The notes: generated from the sequence alone by a model not told the origin. A stretch of 6,778 nt of DNA from Chloroflexota bacterium (GCA_026389655.1 JAPLHL010000504.1:1-6778), one strand, 5' to 3'. Shown: positions 1 to 5,368, numbered from the stretch's first letter. Translations and numbers: made by a program.

Positions 1-69
1 TATAGATTTTCTTCATTTACTCAGGGCTTAGAGTTTAAAGATTGGAGTTTGTATTTTAGAATTTGGAAT
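1..69. other. AT-rich intergenic tail with short degenerate repeats
   Basis: This AT-rich stretch lies downstream of the leftward DUF2804 gene. It contains loosely repeated units of the type ATTGGAGTTT (41-50) and ATTTGGAATTT (61-71), plus a related GAGTTTA at 31-37. I see no hairpin followed by a T-run on the minus strand, so no terminator is called. There is no coding potential. Confidence 0.4.
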
Positions 70-1128
70 TTATCCTCTTACGTACTTATCCTCACCCATG
101 CCAAAGTATCCGTTTATCTCCACCTTATTGCCTGACGGCTTAATAATTGAACCGTTACAGTAACCGAACGGCCCCCTGTATCTGACCTTCAGTACGAGAG
201 CATTCATATTGATTTCGCCCGCCATCACCGGCTTGAAAACCAGGTCGACCATGCCATGCTTATCGCGTATACTCCAGTCGCCCATATCACCATGCGGCCG
301 GGTGAATTTTACCGCCGGAAGCAAATTCAGCTTACCGTTTACCCATAGACAGTTCTCGTTGTATTTTTCAGGATCTATTGACTGGTTGTCAGTCAAATTA
401 AACCCGGTCAATTGTTTTTGTTCATCGTATCCGGCCGCCGTCAGCCAATCATACTTCATTACATAGGGATAAAAGCCCTTGTGGTCATCCATAAAAGCGA
501 AGCTTTTACCGCGTGTAAATATGACTTTTTCTTTCCCGATGCTCATACTGCCCTGCATGGGCATCAGGCATTTGTGGGAATACGCGCCGCGGTTTTTACC
601 AAATGGGATTGAGACAACGATCGGCTCAACCAGACCGGATTCGTGAAACATTTCAAAATGCGCTTCTATGTCAGGGGTCACCCGATTGCCCTTAACTTTA
701 ACATTGATATAGAATCGTCCTTTATCGAGATGGCTGCCTATCTCAATAAAGCTATCCTTATCACGATATGCCTGGTTGGCATCCCATATGGATCCGGGCA
801 CATTTATTTTCCAGGAGGGCATTATTTTTTCAAATAGGTATTTCTTTTTGTTTTCCTTGTCATAGGCAACAAACTGAGCGAGAGCCGAGACCTTGGCATT
901 ATAGAGCACAACAAGTATGAACCACCTTTCATTTCCCAGTTGGAACGCCTGCCACTCCTTCAACCTGAAACTGAGGAAAAACCGTGGCAGCCAGCAACCC
1001 AGCGGGTTTTTAGCGTCCAGGGGATTCACTTCGCGAAACTGGTTTTTGAAGGTACCAAAATGGAATTTTCCACCTGCCACCAGGCTCTGGCGCGCTGTAA
1101 GCAATTCACGTCCTGGGTAATCTGCCAT
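70..1128 (-). CDS. DUF2804 domain-containing protein
   Basis: This 352-residue protein spans a single DUF2804-type domain (Pfam family of unknown function) and has about the family's full length. Recognition rests on overall pattern: an N-terminal GGKFHFGTFK segment (19-28), a central FAFMDDHKGFYPY segment (about 211-223), a later HGDMGDW (about 280-286), and the C-terminal GYFGMGEDKY. It is rich in aromatic residues and Gly, with alternating strand-like segments, which suggests a beta-rich fold. There is no signal peptide or membrane segment, so it is probably cytoplasmic. The ATG start is backed by an AAGGGG ribosome binding site about 8 bases upstream. It lies 123 bases downstream of the molybdopterin oxidoreductase gene on the same strand, so it could share its transcript, although a candidate promoter lies in the gap. 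The biochemical function is unknown. Family membership was recognised by eye, without a profile search. Confidence 0.8.
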   Translation of the reverse strand: MADYPGRELLTARQSLVAGGKFHFGTFKNQFREVNPLDAKNPLGCWLPRFFLSFRLKEWQAFQLGNERWFILVVLYNAKVSALAQFVAYDKENKKKYLFEKIMPSWKINVPGSIWDANQAYRDKDSFIEIGSHLDKGRFYINVKVKGNRVTPDIEAHFEMFHESGLVEPIVVSIPFGKNRGAYSHKCLMPMQGSMSIGKEKVIFTRGKSFAFMDDHKGFYPYVMKYDWLTAAGYDEQKQLTGFNLTDNQSIDPEKYNENCLWVNGKLNLLPAVKFTRPHGDMGDWSIRDKHGMVDLVFKPVMAGEINMNALVLKVRYRGPFGYCNGSIIKPSGNKVEINGYFGMGEDKYVRG

Positions 1129-1153
1129 TTACACACCCCTTCTAACCACCGCC

Positions 1154-1182
1154 ATTTTGCACCATATCGGCCGAAATTTCAA
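1154..1182 (-). promoter_or_regulatory. Candidate promoter for the DUF2804 gene
   Basis: Read on the minus strand, TTGAAA (1177-1182) and CAAAAT (1154-1159) are separated by 17 bases. They match the -35 and -10 consensus at 5/6 and 4/6 positions. The site lies in the gap upstream of the ATG at 1128, leaving a short leader of about 20 bases. This is sequence resemblance only. The gap (1129-1251) contains no clear terminator, so read-through from the upstream gene is also possible. Confidence 0.3.
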
Positions 1183-1251
1183 AACAAACGTAACTCTGAT
1201 CGTCGCGCGGACTCCGGACAGTGCCTGTTACCTTTTAAGGAAAAAAGACCC

Positions 1252-1917
1252 TTATTTGACCTCGATTTGACGTAACCATTTTACCCAGTTCTCGCCGTAC
1301 ATACCTTTAACCACCAGGCGTAAAGGATAGCCGTGTTTAAGGGGTATCGTCTCATCATCGACTTTATATGCTACAAAAGTGCCATCCTTTTTTAGTACGT
1401 CGAGAGGCAGTGTGCGTGAATAACGGTCCAGCGCAATAATCGTCGCCTCATGAGCTCCATCTAATACTCCGGCTTTCTCCAGCAGCAGGGAAACCGGGAT
1501 TCCCGTCCACCTGGCATTATCTACATGCGATTCATGACAGATTAACAGCACGACCTGTGTTGTTGAAGGGAAAGATAGTAGCTCCTGGTACGTCAGGTCC
1601 AGCGTGTTTTTCACCAGCCCGGATATGGTCAACCGATAAGAGTCGATGTCCACGCTCATCGGAGGACGCCCGGTTAAAGTCAGTCTATCAACCGGTGTGA
1701 TGGGCAGATTCGAGTTATCTACCAGGGACGGGTCCTTATCCTTCAAATAGGAAAGGTCATACTTATCTCCCGCGCCTTCCATAGGAATAACAACATTAGA
1801 ATGCGGAAGTGGGGCAGGTTCAGAAACCGTTGGTACGCCGCATCCAGGCAGCAAAACGACAACCGCTAAAAAAATACAAATAACGAAGAGCGCACTCGCC
1901 TTTAACCACTTTATCAT
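1252..1917 (-). CDS. Molybdopterin-dependent oxidoreductase, sulfite-oxidase-like, predicted lipoprotein
   Basis: This 221-residue protein resembles the oxidoreductase molybdopterin-binding domain (sulfite oxidase/YedY superfamily). Residues 1-25 form a lipoprotein signal: basic MIKWLK, a hydrophobic core, then the lipobox LPGC with Cys26 as the predicted lipidated residue. The mature protein would be anchored outside the cytoplasmic membrane. After a linker of about 50 residues comes the domain. It has SYRLTISGLV (93-102), then Cys127 in VVLLICHES, the position of the cysteine that ligates molybdenum in this superfamily, followed by NARWTGIPVSLLLEKAGV (134-151). It closes with HGYPLRLVVKGMYG (195-208) and NWVKWLRQIEV. 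The C-terminal dimerisation domain of true sulfite oxidases is absent. The signal has no twin-arginine motif. The substrate cannot be inferred. ATG at 1917 has an AGGGG site 7 bases upstream. It lies between the tRNA and the DUF2804 gene and may be co-transcribed with the latter. Confidence 0.85.
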   Translation of the reverse strand: MIKWLKASALFVICIFLAVVVLLPGCGVPTVSEPAPLPHSNVVIPMEGAGDKYDLSYLKDKDPSLVDNSNLPITPVDRLTLTGRPPMSVDIDSYRLTISGLVKNTLDLTYQELLSFPSTTQVVLLICHESHVDNARWTGIPVSLLLEKAGVLDGAHEATIIALDRYSRTLPLDVLKKDGTFVAYKVDDETIPLKHGYPLRLVVKGMYGENWVKWLRQIEVK

Positions 1918-1935
1918 TCAGACACCCCTGTTATC

Positions 1936-1941
1936 ATTATA
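1936..1941 (-). promoter_or_regulatory. Possible -10 box for the molybdopterin oxidoreductase gene
   Basis: A perfect TATAAT reads on the minus strand just upstream of the AGGGG ribosome binding site. The sequence 17 bases further upstream (TTTTCG) matches only half of the -35 consensus. The implied leader would be very short, starting near the ribosome binding site. The call is therefore weak. Confidence 0.25.
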
Positions 1942-1960
1942 TCCGGCTTACAGCTAAACG

Positions 1961-1983
1961 AAAAAGCCCCAAACATCACGGGG
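1961..1983 (-). terminator. Possible intrinsic terminator downstream of tRNA-Thr
   Basis: On the minus strand, CCCC (1980-1983) and GGGG (1967-1970) can pair around a 9-base loop, followed by CTTTTT. The stem is only 4 to 5 pairs, so it is weak. Its position between the tRNA 3' end (2061) and the next gene start (1917) suits a tRNA transcript terminator. Confidence 0.35.
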
Positions 1984-2060
1984 ATAATCCATGACCGGAA
2001 GGAGCAGCAATTTTGTAATTCGAATATGAGCAAACCGGTAGCAAAAATATGAGATTTGAA

Positions 2061-2135
2061 TGGAGCCAGCGGTCGGAGTCGAACCGACGACCGGCGGTTT
2101 ACGAAACCGCTGCTCTACCACTGAGCCACGCTGGC
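2061..2135 (-). tRNA. tRNA-Thr, anticodon CGT
   Basis: The minus strand folds into a complete 75-base cloverleaf. The acceptor stem pairs GCCAGCG with CGCTGGC in 7 perfect pairs. The D arm pairs GCTC with GAGC around AGTGGTA. The anticodon arm pairs GCGGT with ACCGC around the loop TTCGTAA, giving anticodon CGT, which reads ACG (threonine). A 5-base variable loop follows. The T arm pairs GTCGG with CCGAC around TTCGACT. The discriminator is T, and the terminal CCA is encoded in the DNA. All stems are fully Watson-Crick, so the gene looks intact. It is a single tRNA gene between protein genes, with its own promoter upstream. Confidence 0.97.
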
Positions 2136-2144
2136 ACGAATTTT

Positions 2145-2174
2145 AGTATACCCCGATTTGAATCTAGCGGGCAA
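2145..2174 (-). promoter_or_regulatory. Promoter of the tRNA-Thr gene
   Basis: On the minus strand, TTGCCC (2169-2174) and TATACT (2145-2150) are spaced by 18 bases, matching the -35 and -10 consensus at 4/6 and 5/6 positions. The expected transcription start falls a few bases before the tRNA 5' end at 2135, as is usual for tRNA genes. Confidence 0.6.
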
Positions 2175-2227
2175 CCCTCAGAAGTGGACCGGGCGACGTG
2201 GCAATGACATTTACGCAGATTATAACT

Positions 2228-2779
2228 TTATTTGTTCGATTCCTTCATGATGTACCTGAACACGCAATGGTCCTGCCCCACGTGGTGACGGTCATGCAGG
2301 ACAAGCTTAATATCAGGGTTATAGCCATCGAGTATTGCATAATCGGCATATTTGCAGTATATCCTGGCGTATTCGCCCATTCCGAATTCCCTGGCAGCAT
2401 TCCAGAAGGTGCACTCACCCGCCTTGACCACCAGGTCATTGTTGTCTAAATCAGGGTGAGGGTCGAAGTTAACACTATCGATATCGCTGTAAATCAGCCA
2501 GTTCTTCAGCGTCAGGGGCTTGCCCAGGTCTTTAACGATTGCGGCAATGCGGCGTCCCCTGGCTTTACCGAAGTCTTCTACGGCCCGTTTCAACAATGCT
2601 TCACCTTTCTCAGGACCCATTTCATTGATAACCGCCTTTGCCAGGAAAGAGAACAGCGTTGCGCCGAGTCCGAACCCCGGTATTTGATATTTATCCCCAA
2701 GTTTTGCCTTCATATCCAGCACATCCGCCAGGTAATCCCAGTCAAAGCCCTGTTTCTTTTCTCTTTCAAGATCTTCCAT
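2228..2779 (-). CDS. L-2-amino-thiazoline-4-carboxylic acid hydrolase family protein
   Basis: The family's founding activity opens the ring of L-2-amino-thiazoline-4-carboxylate on the way to L-cysteine. Most members in anaerobes have no tested role, so only family membership is claimed. From the preferred start the protein has 183 residues and no signal or membrane segment. The diagnostic part is the C-terminal half. It begins with GECTFWNAAREFG, continues with EYARIYCKYADYAILDGYNP, and ends with RHHVGQDHCVFRY. It carries three Cys residues and a His pair that could be functional. The N-terminal half is helical, with a GPEKGEALLKRAVEDFG segment. The ATG at 2779 has a strong GGAGG site 7 bases upstream. 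An in-frame ATG at 2875 would add 32 residues and also has a usable AAGGA site 8 bases upstream. I prefer 2779 because the extra segment is AT-richer in codon use and overlaps a candidate promoter of the divergent gene. Confidence 0.82.
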   Translation of the reverse strand: MEDLEREKKQGFDWDYLADVLDMKAKLGDKYQIPGFGLGATLFSFLAKAVINEMGPEKGEALLKRAVEDFGKARGRRIAAIVKDLGKPLTLKNWLIYSDIDSVNFDPHPDLDNNDLVVKAGECTFWNAAREFGMGEYARIYCKYADYAILDGYNPDIKLVLHDRHHVGQDHCVFRYIMKESNK

Positions 2780-2832
2780 TGCTGCACCTCCGGCTATTAG
2801 AATAGCAGTTTCCCGGTCCAAAAACATCTCCG

Positions 2833-2862
2833 GTAACAAATTGGCTTCAATTATGGTATAGT
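2833..2862 (+). promoter_or_regulatory. Candidate promoter for the enoyl-CoA hydratase/isomerase gene
   Basis: GTAACA (2833-2838) and TATAGT (2857-2862) are separated by 18 bases and match the -35 and -10 consensus at 4/6 and 5/6. The predicted transcript would start about 20 bases before the ATG at 2891, just ahead of its AGGAGG site. The site lies inside the optional N-terminal extension of the opposing gene. Confidence 0.4.
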
Positions 2863-2877
2863 TTAGCATCCACATAC

Positions 2878-2888
2878 AGGAGGTCCTT
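2878..2888. promoter_or_regulatory. Overlapping Shine-Dalgarno sites on both strands
   Basis: The 11-mer AGGAGGTCCTT gives AGGAGG on the plus strand, 7 bases before the ATG at 2891. On the minus strand it gives AAGGA, 8 bases before the alternative ATG at 2875. The plus-strand site is strong and decides the start of the enoyl-CoA hydratase/isomerase gene. The minus-strand use is less certain because a better site exists for the ATG at 2779. Confidence 0.6.
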
Positions 2889-2890
2889 CA

Positions 2891-3697
2891 ATGCCGTACA
2901 AGCTCATCACCGTCGAGACCGAAGACAGCATCGCAATCCTCACCTTGAACCGTCCGGACAAGCTCAACGCCCTCAATGCGGCGATCCTTCACGAGATGGT
3001 CAAAGCATTGAAAGAGCTCAGCGAAGATGAAAATATCAAGGCGCTGATCCTCACCGGCGCAGGCCGTGCGTTCTGCTCGGGCGCCGATCTTACTGAACCA
3101 CCCTACGGGACTGATAAGAACCAGCCGGGCATCAGCCGGGCTGAGCATACCACGCCCTTCGTTACCTTTGGCGTTGTTACCCAACTACTCGACAGCTTTA
3201 CCAAGCCGGTCATAGCCGCAGTGAACGGCATTGCTGCCGGGGGCGGGCTGGCCTATGCGCTGGCCGCCGACGTACGCATAGTATCCGAGCAGGCCACTTT
3301 TTCCGCTATCTTCGTGAAACGCGCCCTGGTCCCTGACTGCGGCGTCTCGTACTACCTGCCAAGGCTGGTGGGCATCAGCAAAGCGTTGGAAATGATGTGG
3401 ACCGGGGACAAGGTGGACGCCCGCACGGCCGAACGTATCGGCCTTGCCAACCGCGTGGTACCCCACGACGAGCTGTTGAAAGCCGCCCGCGAGTTTGCGT
3501 ACCAGCTTGCCAGCGGGCCTTCCCTCTCCATCGAGATGATCAAACGCATGGCATATACGTCGCTGAAATCAGACTCCGTGATGACACAGATGGCCGTCGA
3601 GGACTTCATGCAGCAGGTCTGCCGCGAGTCCGAGGACATCAGGGAAGGGATGGACGCCTTCATCGGCAAGCGCCCGCCAAAATTCAAAGGCAAATAG
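2891..3697 (+). CDS. Enoyl-CoA hydratase/isomerase (crotonase) family protein, PaaG-like
   Basis: At 268 residues this is a full-length single-domain crotonase, predicted to act on an acyl-CoA thioester in the cytoplasm. Family marks in order are LTLNRPDKLNALN (17-29), FCSGADL (61-67, first oxyanion-hole strand), KPVIAAVNGIAAGGGLA (105-121, second oxyanion-hole segment), LPRLVG (156-161), and the C-terminal REGMDAFIGKRPPKFKG. The two Glu used by classical enoyl-CoA hydratases are not present: the first site reads GGGLAYA and the second SAIFVKRA. Instead there is Asp149 in LVPDCG, the position of the catalytic Asp in PaaG-type ring-opening isomerases. Isomerase-like chemistry is therefore more likely than simple hydration, but the substrate is unknown. 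The ATG has a textbook AGGAGG site. It is monocistronic: a terminator follows directly, and the neighbouring gene is divergent. Confidence 0.92.
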   Translation: MPYKLITVETEDSIAILTLNRPDKLNALNAAILHEMVKALKELSEDENIKALILTGAGRAFCSGADLTEPPYGTDKNQPGISRAEHTTPFVTFGVVTQLLDSFTKPVIAAVNGIAAGGGLAYALAADVRIVSEQATFSAIFVKRALVPDCGVSYYLPRLVGISKALEMMWTGDKVDARTAERIGLANRVVPHDELLKAAREFAYQLASGPSLSIEMIKRMAYTSLKSDSVMTQMAVEDFMQQVCRESEDIREGMDAFIGKRPPKFKGK

Positions 3698-3721
3698 GAA
3701 ACTCCAACTATATGAAGCACA

Positions 3722-3756
3722 AGGGCCGCTGCTCTGGCAGCGGCCCTCTTTTATTT
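3722..3756 (+). terminator. Strong rho-independent terminator after the crotonase gene
   Basis: GGGCCGCTGC (3723-3732) pairs perfectly with GCAGCGGCCC (3737-3746) around a TCTG tetraloop. An A-T pair extends the stem to 11, and TCTTTTATTT follows. It starts 25 bases after the stop at 3697. The other side lacks a T-run on the minus strand, so it works rightward only. Confidence 0.93.
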
Positions 3757-3816
3757 CACCGATATAACTGCATGCAGGCCTGTAAAAATCCGCCCGCTTT
3801 CAAACCTGCATCAAGT

Positions 3817-3845
3817 TTGACATAGCCATCTAAACGGTTTAAAAT
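3817..3845 (+). promoter_or_regulatory. Near-consensus sigma-70-type promoter for rpsU-yqeY
   Basis: A perfect -35 TTGACA (3817-3822) and TAAAAT (3840-3845, 5/6) are separated by exactly 17 bases. This is the best promoter in the window, which suits a ribosomal protein gene. Transcription should start near 3852, giving a leader of about 68 bases before the GTG at 3920. The leader contains a short GCGGCCGC palindrome but no clear riboswitch. Confidence 0.8.
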
Positions 3846-3919
3846 TTTCATTCGTCAGTTGCCTCTATGCTTCCCAACAGGGCGGCCGCAACAAATAATA
3901 AAAAGGGAGTTGATTTTTT

Positions 3920-4144
3920 GTGCCTGAAGTAAGACTTGGCGAAGGGGAAAGCTTTGAAAGCCTGTTGAGGCGTTTCACCAGGAAAGTACAGCAAGAAGGA
4001 ATTATCAGCGAGGTACGCCGCAGGGGCTTCTTTGAAAAACCCAGCATCAAGCGCAGCGCAAGCGCAAAGAGGCAACTAAACGCCGCAAAAGCAACAAACC
4101 AGCATAACAATGTCACTTCGCGAGAAACTCGATACCGACCTTAA
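3920..4144 (+). CDS. rpsU: 30S ribosomal protein S21, with an apparent C-terminal frameshift
   Basis: S21 is a small basic subunit protein that helps translation initiation. The N-terminal 45 residues are clearly S21: MPEVRLGEGESFESLLRRF, then EVRRRGFFEKPSIKR. The GTG start has GGGAG (3905-3909) 10 bases upstream. As sequenced, the frame continues to a 74-residue product whose last 29 residues are unlike S21, and it overlaps yqeY by 35 bases. In the -1 frame the region encodes RKRKEATKRRKSNKPA and stops at 4105-4107. That is the usual Lys/Arg-rich S21 tail and sits 2 bases before the yqeY ATG. The switch falls in AAGCGC AGCGC AAGCGC (4049-4065), which looks like three AAGCGC units with one A lost near 4055. 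With that base restored the protein would be 62 residues, a normal S21 length. An assembly or sequencing error, or a real mutation, could explain it. Confidence 0.9.
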   Translation: MPEVRLGEGESFESLLRRFTRKVQQEGIISEVRRRGFFEKPSIKRSASAKRQLNAAKATNQHNNVTSRETRYRP

Positions 4145-4559
4145 GGCCGCGATGCGTGCCAAAGATGAGCTACGCAAGCTTGTCATACGTTCACTCCTGT
4201 CATCTATGAATTATGCCGAGATCGCCAAGCAGAAGAAGCTGGATGATGGAGGCATCATCGAGGTCATAGGCAAGGAAATCAAGCAGCGCCGCGAGAGCAT
4301 CGAGGCTTATACTCAGGGCCACCGCCAGGACCTTGTCGACAATGAAACAGCGGAAATGGCCATACTGCAGGAATATATGCCCGCACAAATGGGCCGTGAT
4401 GAGATAACAGCAATTATACAAAATGTGATAGCTGAAGTGGGGGCAAAGGGCCCCGGTGACAAGGGCAAGGTCATGCAGAAGCTGATGCCACAGGTCAAAG
4501 GCAAGGCCGATGGCAGCGAGGTCAATAATCTCGTTATCGAGCTGCTTGGCAAACTGTAA
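4110..4559 (+). CDS. yqeY: GatB/YqeY domain-containing protein
   Basis: This 149-residue protein is a complete stand-alone YqeY family member, related to the tail domain of the GatB subunit of the tRNA amidotransferase. Its own role is not well defined; a tRNA- or aminoacylation-related function is suspected from the family. Visible marks are the helical N-terminus MSLREKLDTDLKAAMRAKD, KQRRESIEAY (58-67), DLVDNETAEMAILQEYMP (74-91), GDKGKVMQKLMP (116-127) and GKADGSEVNNLV (131-142). It is cytoplasmic with no signal. There is no strong ribosome binding site before the ATG at 4110. It lies 2 bases after the restored rpsU stop, so translational coupling to rpsU is likely. The rpsU-yqeY pairing is also known from Bacillota. 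Confidence 0.93.
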   Translation: MSLREKLDTDLKAAMRAKDELRKLVIRSLLSSMNYAEIAKQKKLDDGGIIEVIGKEIKQRRESIEAYTQGHRQDLVDNETAEMAILQEYMPAQMGRDEITAIIQNVIAEVGAKGPGDKGKVMQKLMPQVKGKADGSEVNNLVIELLGKL

Positions 4560-4598
4560 ATTTCATTTAATACCGCATATACTTATACAGGTATTGTA

Positions 4599-4625
4599 TT
4601 GACCCGGCAGACCCAATCCTATAAT
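4599..4625 (+). promoter_or_regulatory. Candidate promoter for purQ-purL
   Basis: TTGACC (4599-4604, 5/6) and a perfect TATAAT (4620-4625) are separated by 15 bases, shorter than the ideal 17. The site lies in the 122-base gap between yqeY and purQ. No good terminator follows yqeY, so purQ-purL may also be read from the rpsU promoter. Confidence 0.5.
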
Positions 4626-4640
4626 CTTAATAACTATACA

Positions 4641-4656
4641 GCGGCGTCGGCGCCGC
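4641..4656 (+). other. GC-rich hairpin in the purQ leader
   Basis: GCGGCG (4641-4646) pairs perfectly with CGCCGC (4651-4656) around a TCGG loop. It is followed by AATTAATAT rather than a T-run, so it is a poor terminator. If the promoter at 4599-4625 is used, the hairpin lies about 10 bases from the mRNA 5' end and could stabilise the transcript. It might also be a weak attenuator. Confidence 0.5.
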
Positions 4657-4681
4657 AATTAATATCTTAAGAGAGTTCAAG

Positions 4682-5368
4682 TTGAAATTTGGTATAGTAG
4701 TTTTCCCCGGTACATGGAGCGACCGGGACTGCTATTACTCCACACATAATATAATCGGGCAAAAGGCCGCTTACGTCTGGCATAAAGAAACCGACCTCAC
4801 CAGCTACGACTGCATTATCCTGCCGGGAGGTTTCTCCTACGGAGACTACCTTCGCACCGGGGCCATAGCGCGCTTCTCTCCAGTAATGGATGCTGTAGCC
4901 GCCTTCTCTAAAAAAGGCAAGCCCGTGATCGGTATCTGCAACGGTTTCCAGATCCTCTGTGAAGCCCACCTGCTGCCCGGAGTACTCCGCCAGAATGATC
5001 ACCTGCAATACCGTTGCCAGTGGACTTACTTGAAAACAGGCAACACTTCCACGCCCTTTACCAACAAGTGCCGCAAGGGACAGGTGCTCAAGATCCCCAT
5101 ATCTCACTATGAGGGGCGGTTCTATGCCGATGACGATACGCTCAAAGAGCTTGAGGATACGGACAGGGTGGCCTTCCGCTACGCCACGCCGGACGGCAAG
5201 GTCACTAAAGAAGCCAACCCCAACGGGGCATTGAATAATATCGCAGGGATCGTTAATAAGCAGGGCAACGTCCTGGGCATGATGCCGCACCCGGAGCGCT
5301 CCTGTGAAGAAATACTTGGAAGCACCGACGGCAATATCATATGGGAGTCTATCGTTGCCAGTATCTAA
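4682..5368 (+). CDS. purQ: Phosphoribosylformylglycinamidine synthase subunit PurQ (glutaminase)
   Basis: PurQ releases ammonia from glutamine for the synthetase PurL, which turns FGAR into FGAM in purine biosynthesis. At 228 residues it is full length. It is a class I glutamine amidotransferase: the nucleophile is Cys86 in GICNGFQ, and the His203/Glu205 pair sits in MMPHPER. Other marks are [11 protein letters not shown] near the N-terminus, [13 protein letters not shown] (46-58), [11 protein letters not shown] (141-151) and [14 protein letters not shown]. Two common positions differ: GTWSDRD where many PurQ have GSNCDRD, and HYEG where HGEG is usual. The start is TTG at 4682; no in-frame ATG or GTG fits the conserved N-terminus, and only a partial GAGAG-type ribosome binding site precedes it. 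It overlaps purL by 14 bases, which indicates coupled translation. Confidence 0.96.
   Translation: MKFGIVVFPGTWSDRDCYYSTHNIIGQKAAYVWHKETDLTSYDCIILPGGFSYGDYLRTGAIARFSPVMDAVAAFSKKGKPVIGICNGFQILCEAHLLPGVLRQNDHLQYRCQWTYLKTGNTSTPFTNKCRKGQVLKIPISHYEGRFYADDDTLKELEDTDRVAFRYATPDGKVTKEANPNGALNNIAGIVNKQGNVLGMMPHPERSCEEILGSTDGNIIWESIVASI
5343..5347 (+). promoter_or_regulatory. purL ribosome binding site inside purQ
   Basis: GGGAG lies 7 bases before the TTG at 5355, within the last codons of purQ. It decides the purL start, since no in-frame ATG lies nearby and the conserved PurL N-terminal region begins soon after. Confidence 0.65.

Noticed and set aside
940..1275. 111-codon open frame on the plus strand
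   Set aside because: It lies mostly antisense to the DUF2804 gene and its upstream gap, with no ribosome binding site of note and no recognised domain.
2198..2449. 83-codon open frame on the plus strand
   Set aside because: It is antisense to the conserved C-terminal half of the ATC-hydrolase-family gene.
3397..3825. 142-codon open frame on the plus strand
   Set aside because: It is an out-of-frame shadow of the crotonase gene that runs through the strong terminator. Its Arg/Pro-rich composition is typical of a shifted frame.
3853..3919. Possible autoregulatory structure or riboswitch in the rpsU leader
   Set aside because: Only a short GCGGCCGC palindrome is visible; there is no stable extended fold or known motif in the 68-base leader.
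4022..4040. Possible programmed -1 frameshift signal in rpsU: AGGGG followed by GAAAAAC
   Set aside because: Slippage here would destroy the highly conserved EKPS motif that frame 0 encodes just after it. The frame should change later, in the AAGCGC repeat, where no slippery heptamer exists.
4571..4595. Possible terminator after yqeY (ATACC and GGTAT pairing)
   Set aside because: The stem is only 5 AT-rich pairs with a loop of about 15 bases, and there is no T-run after it.
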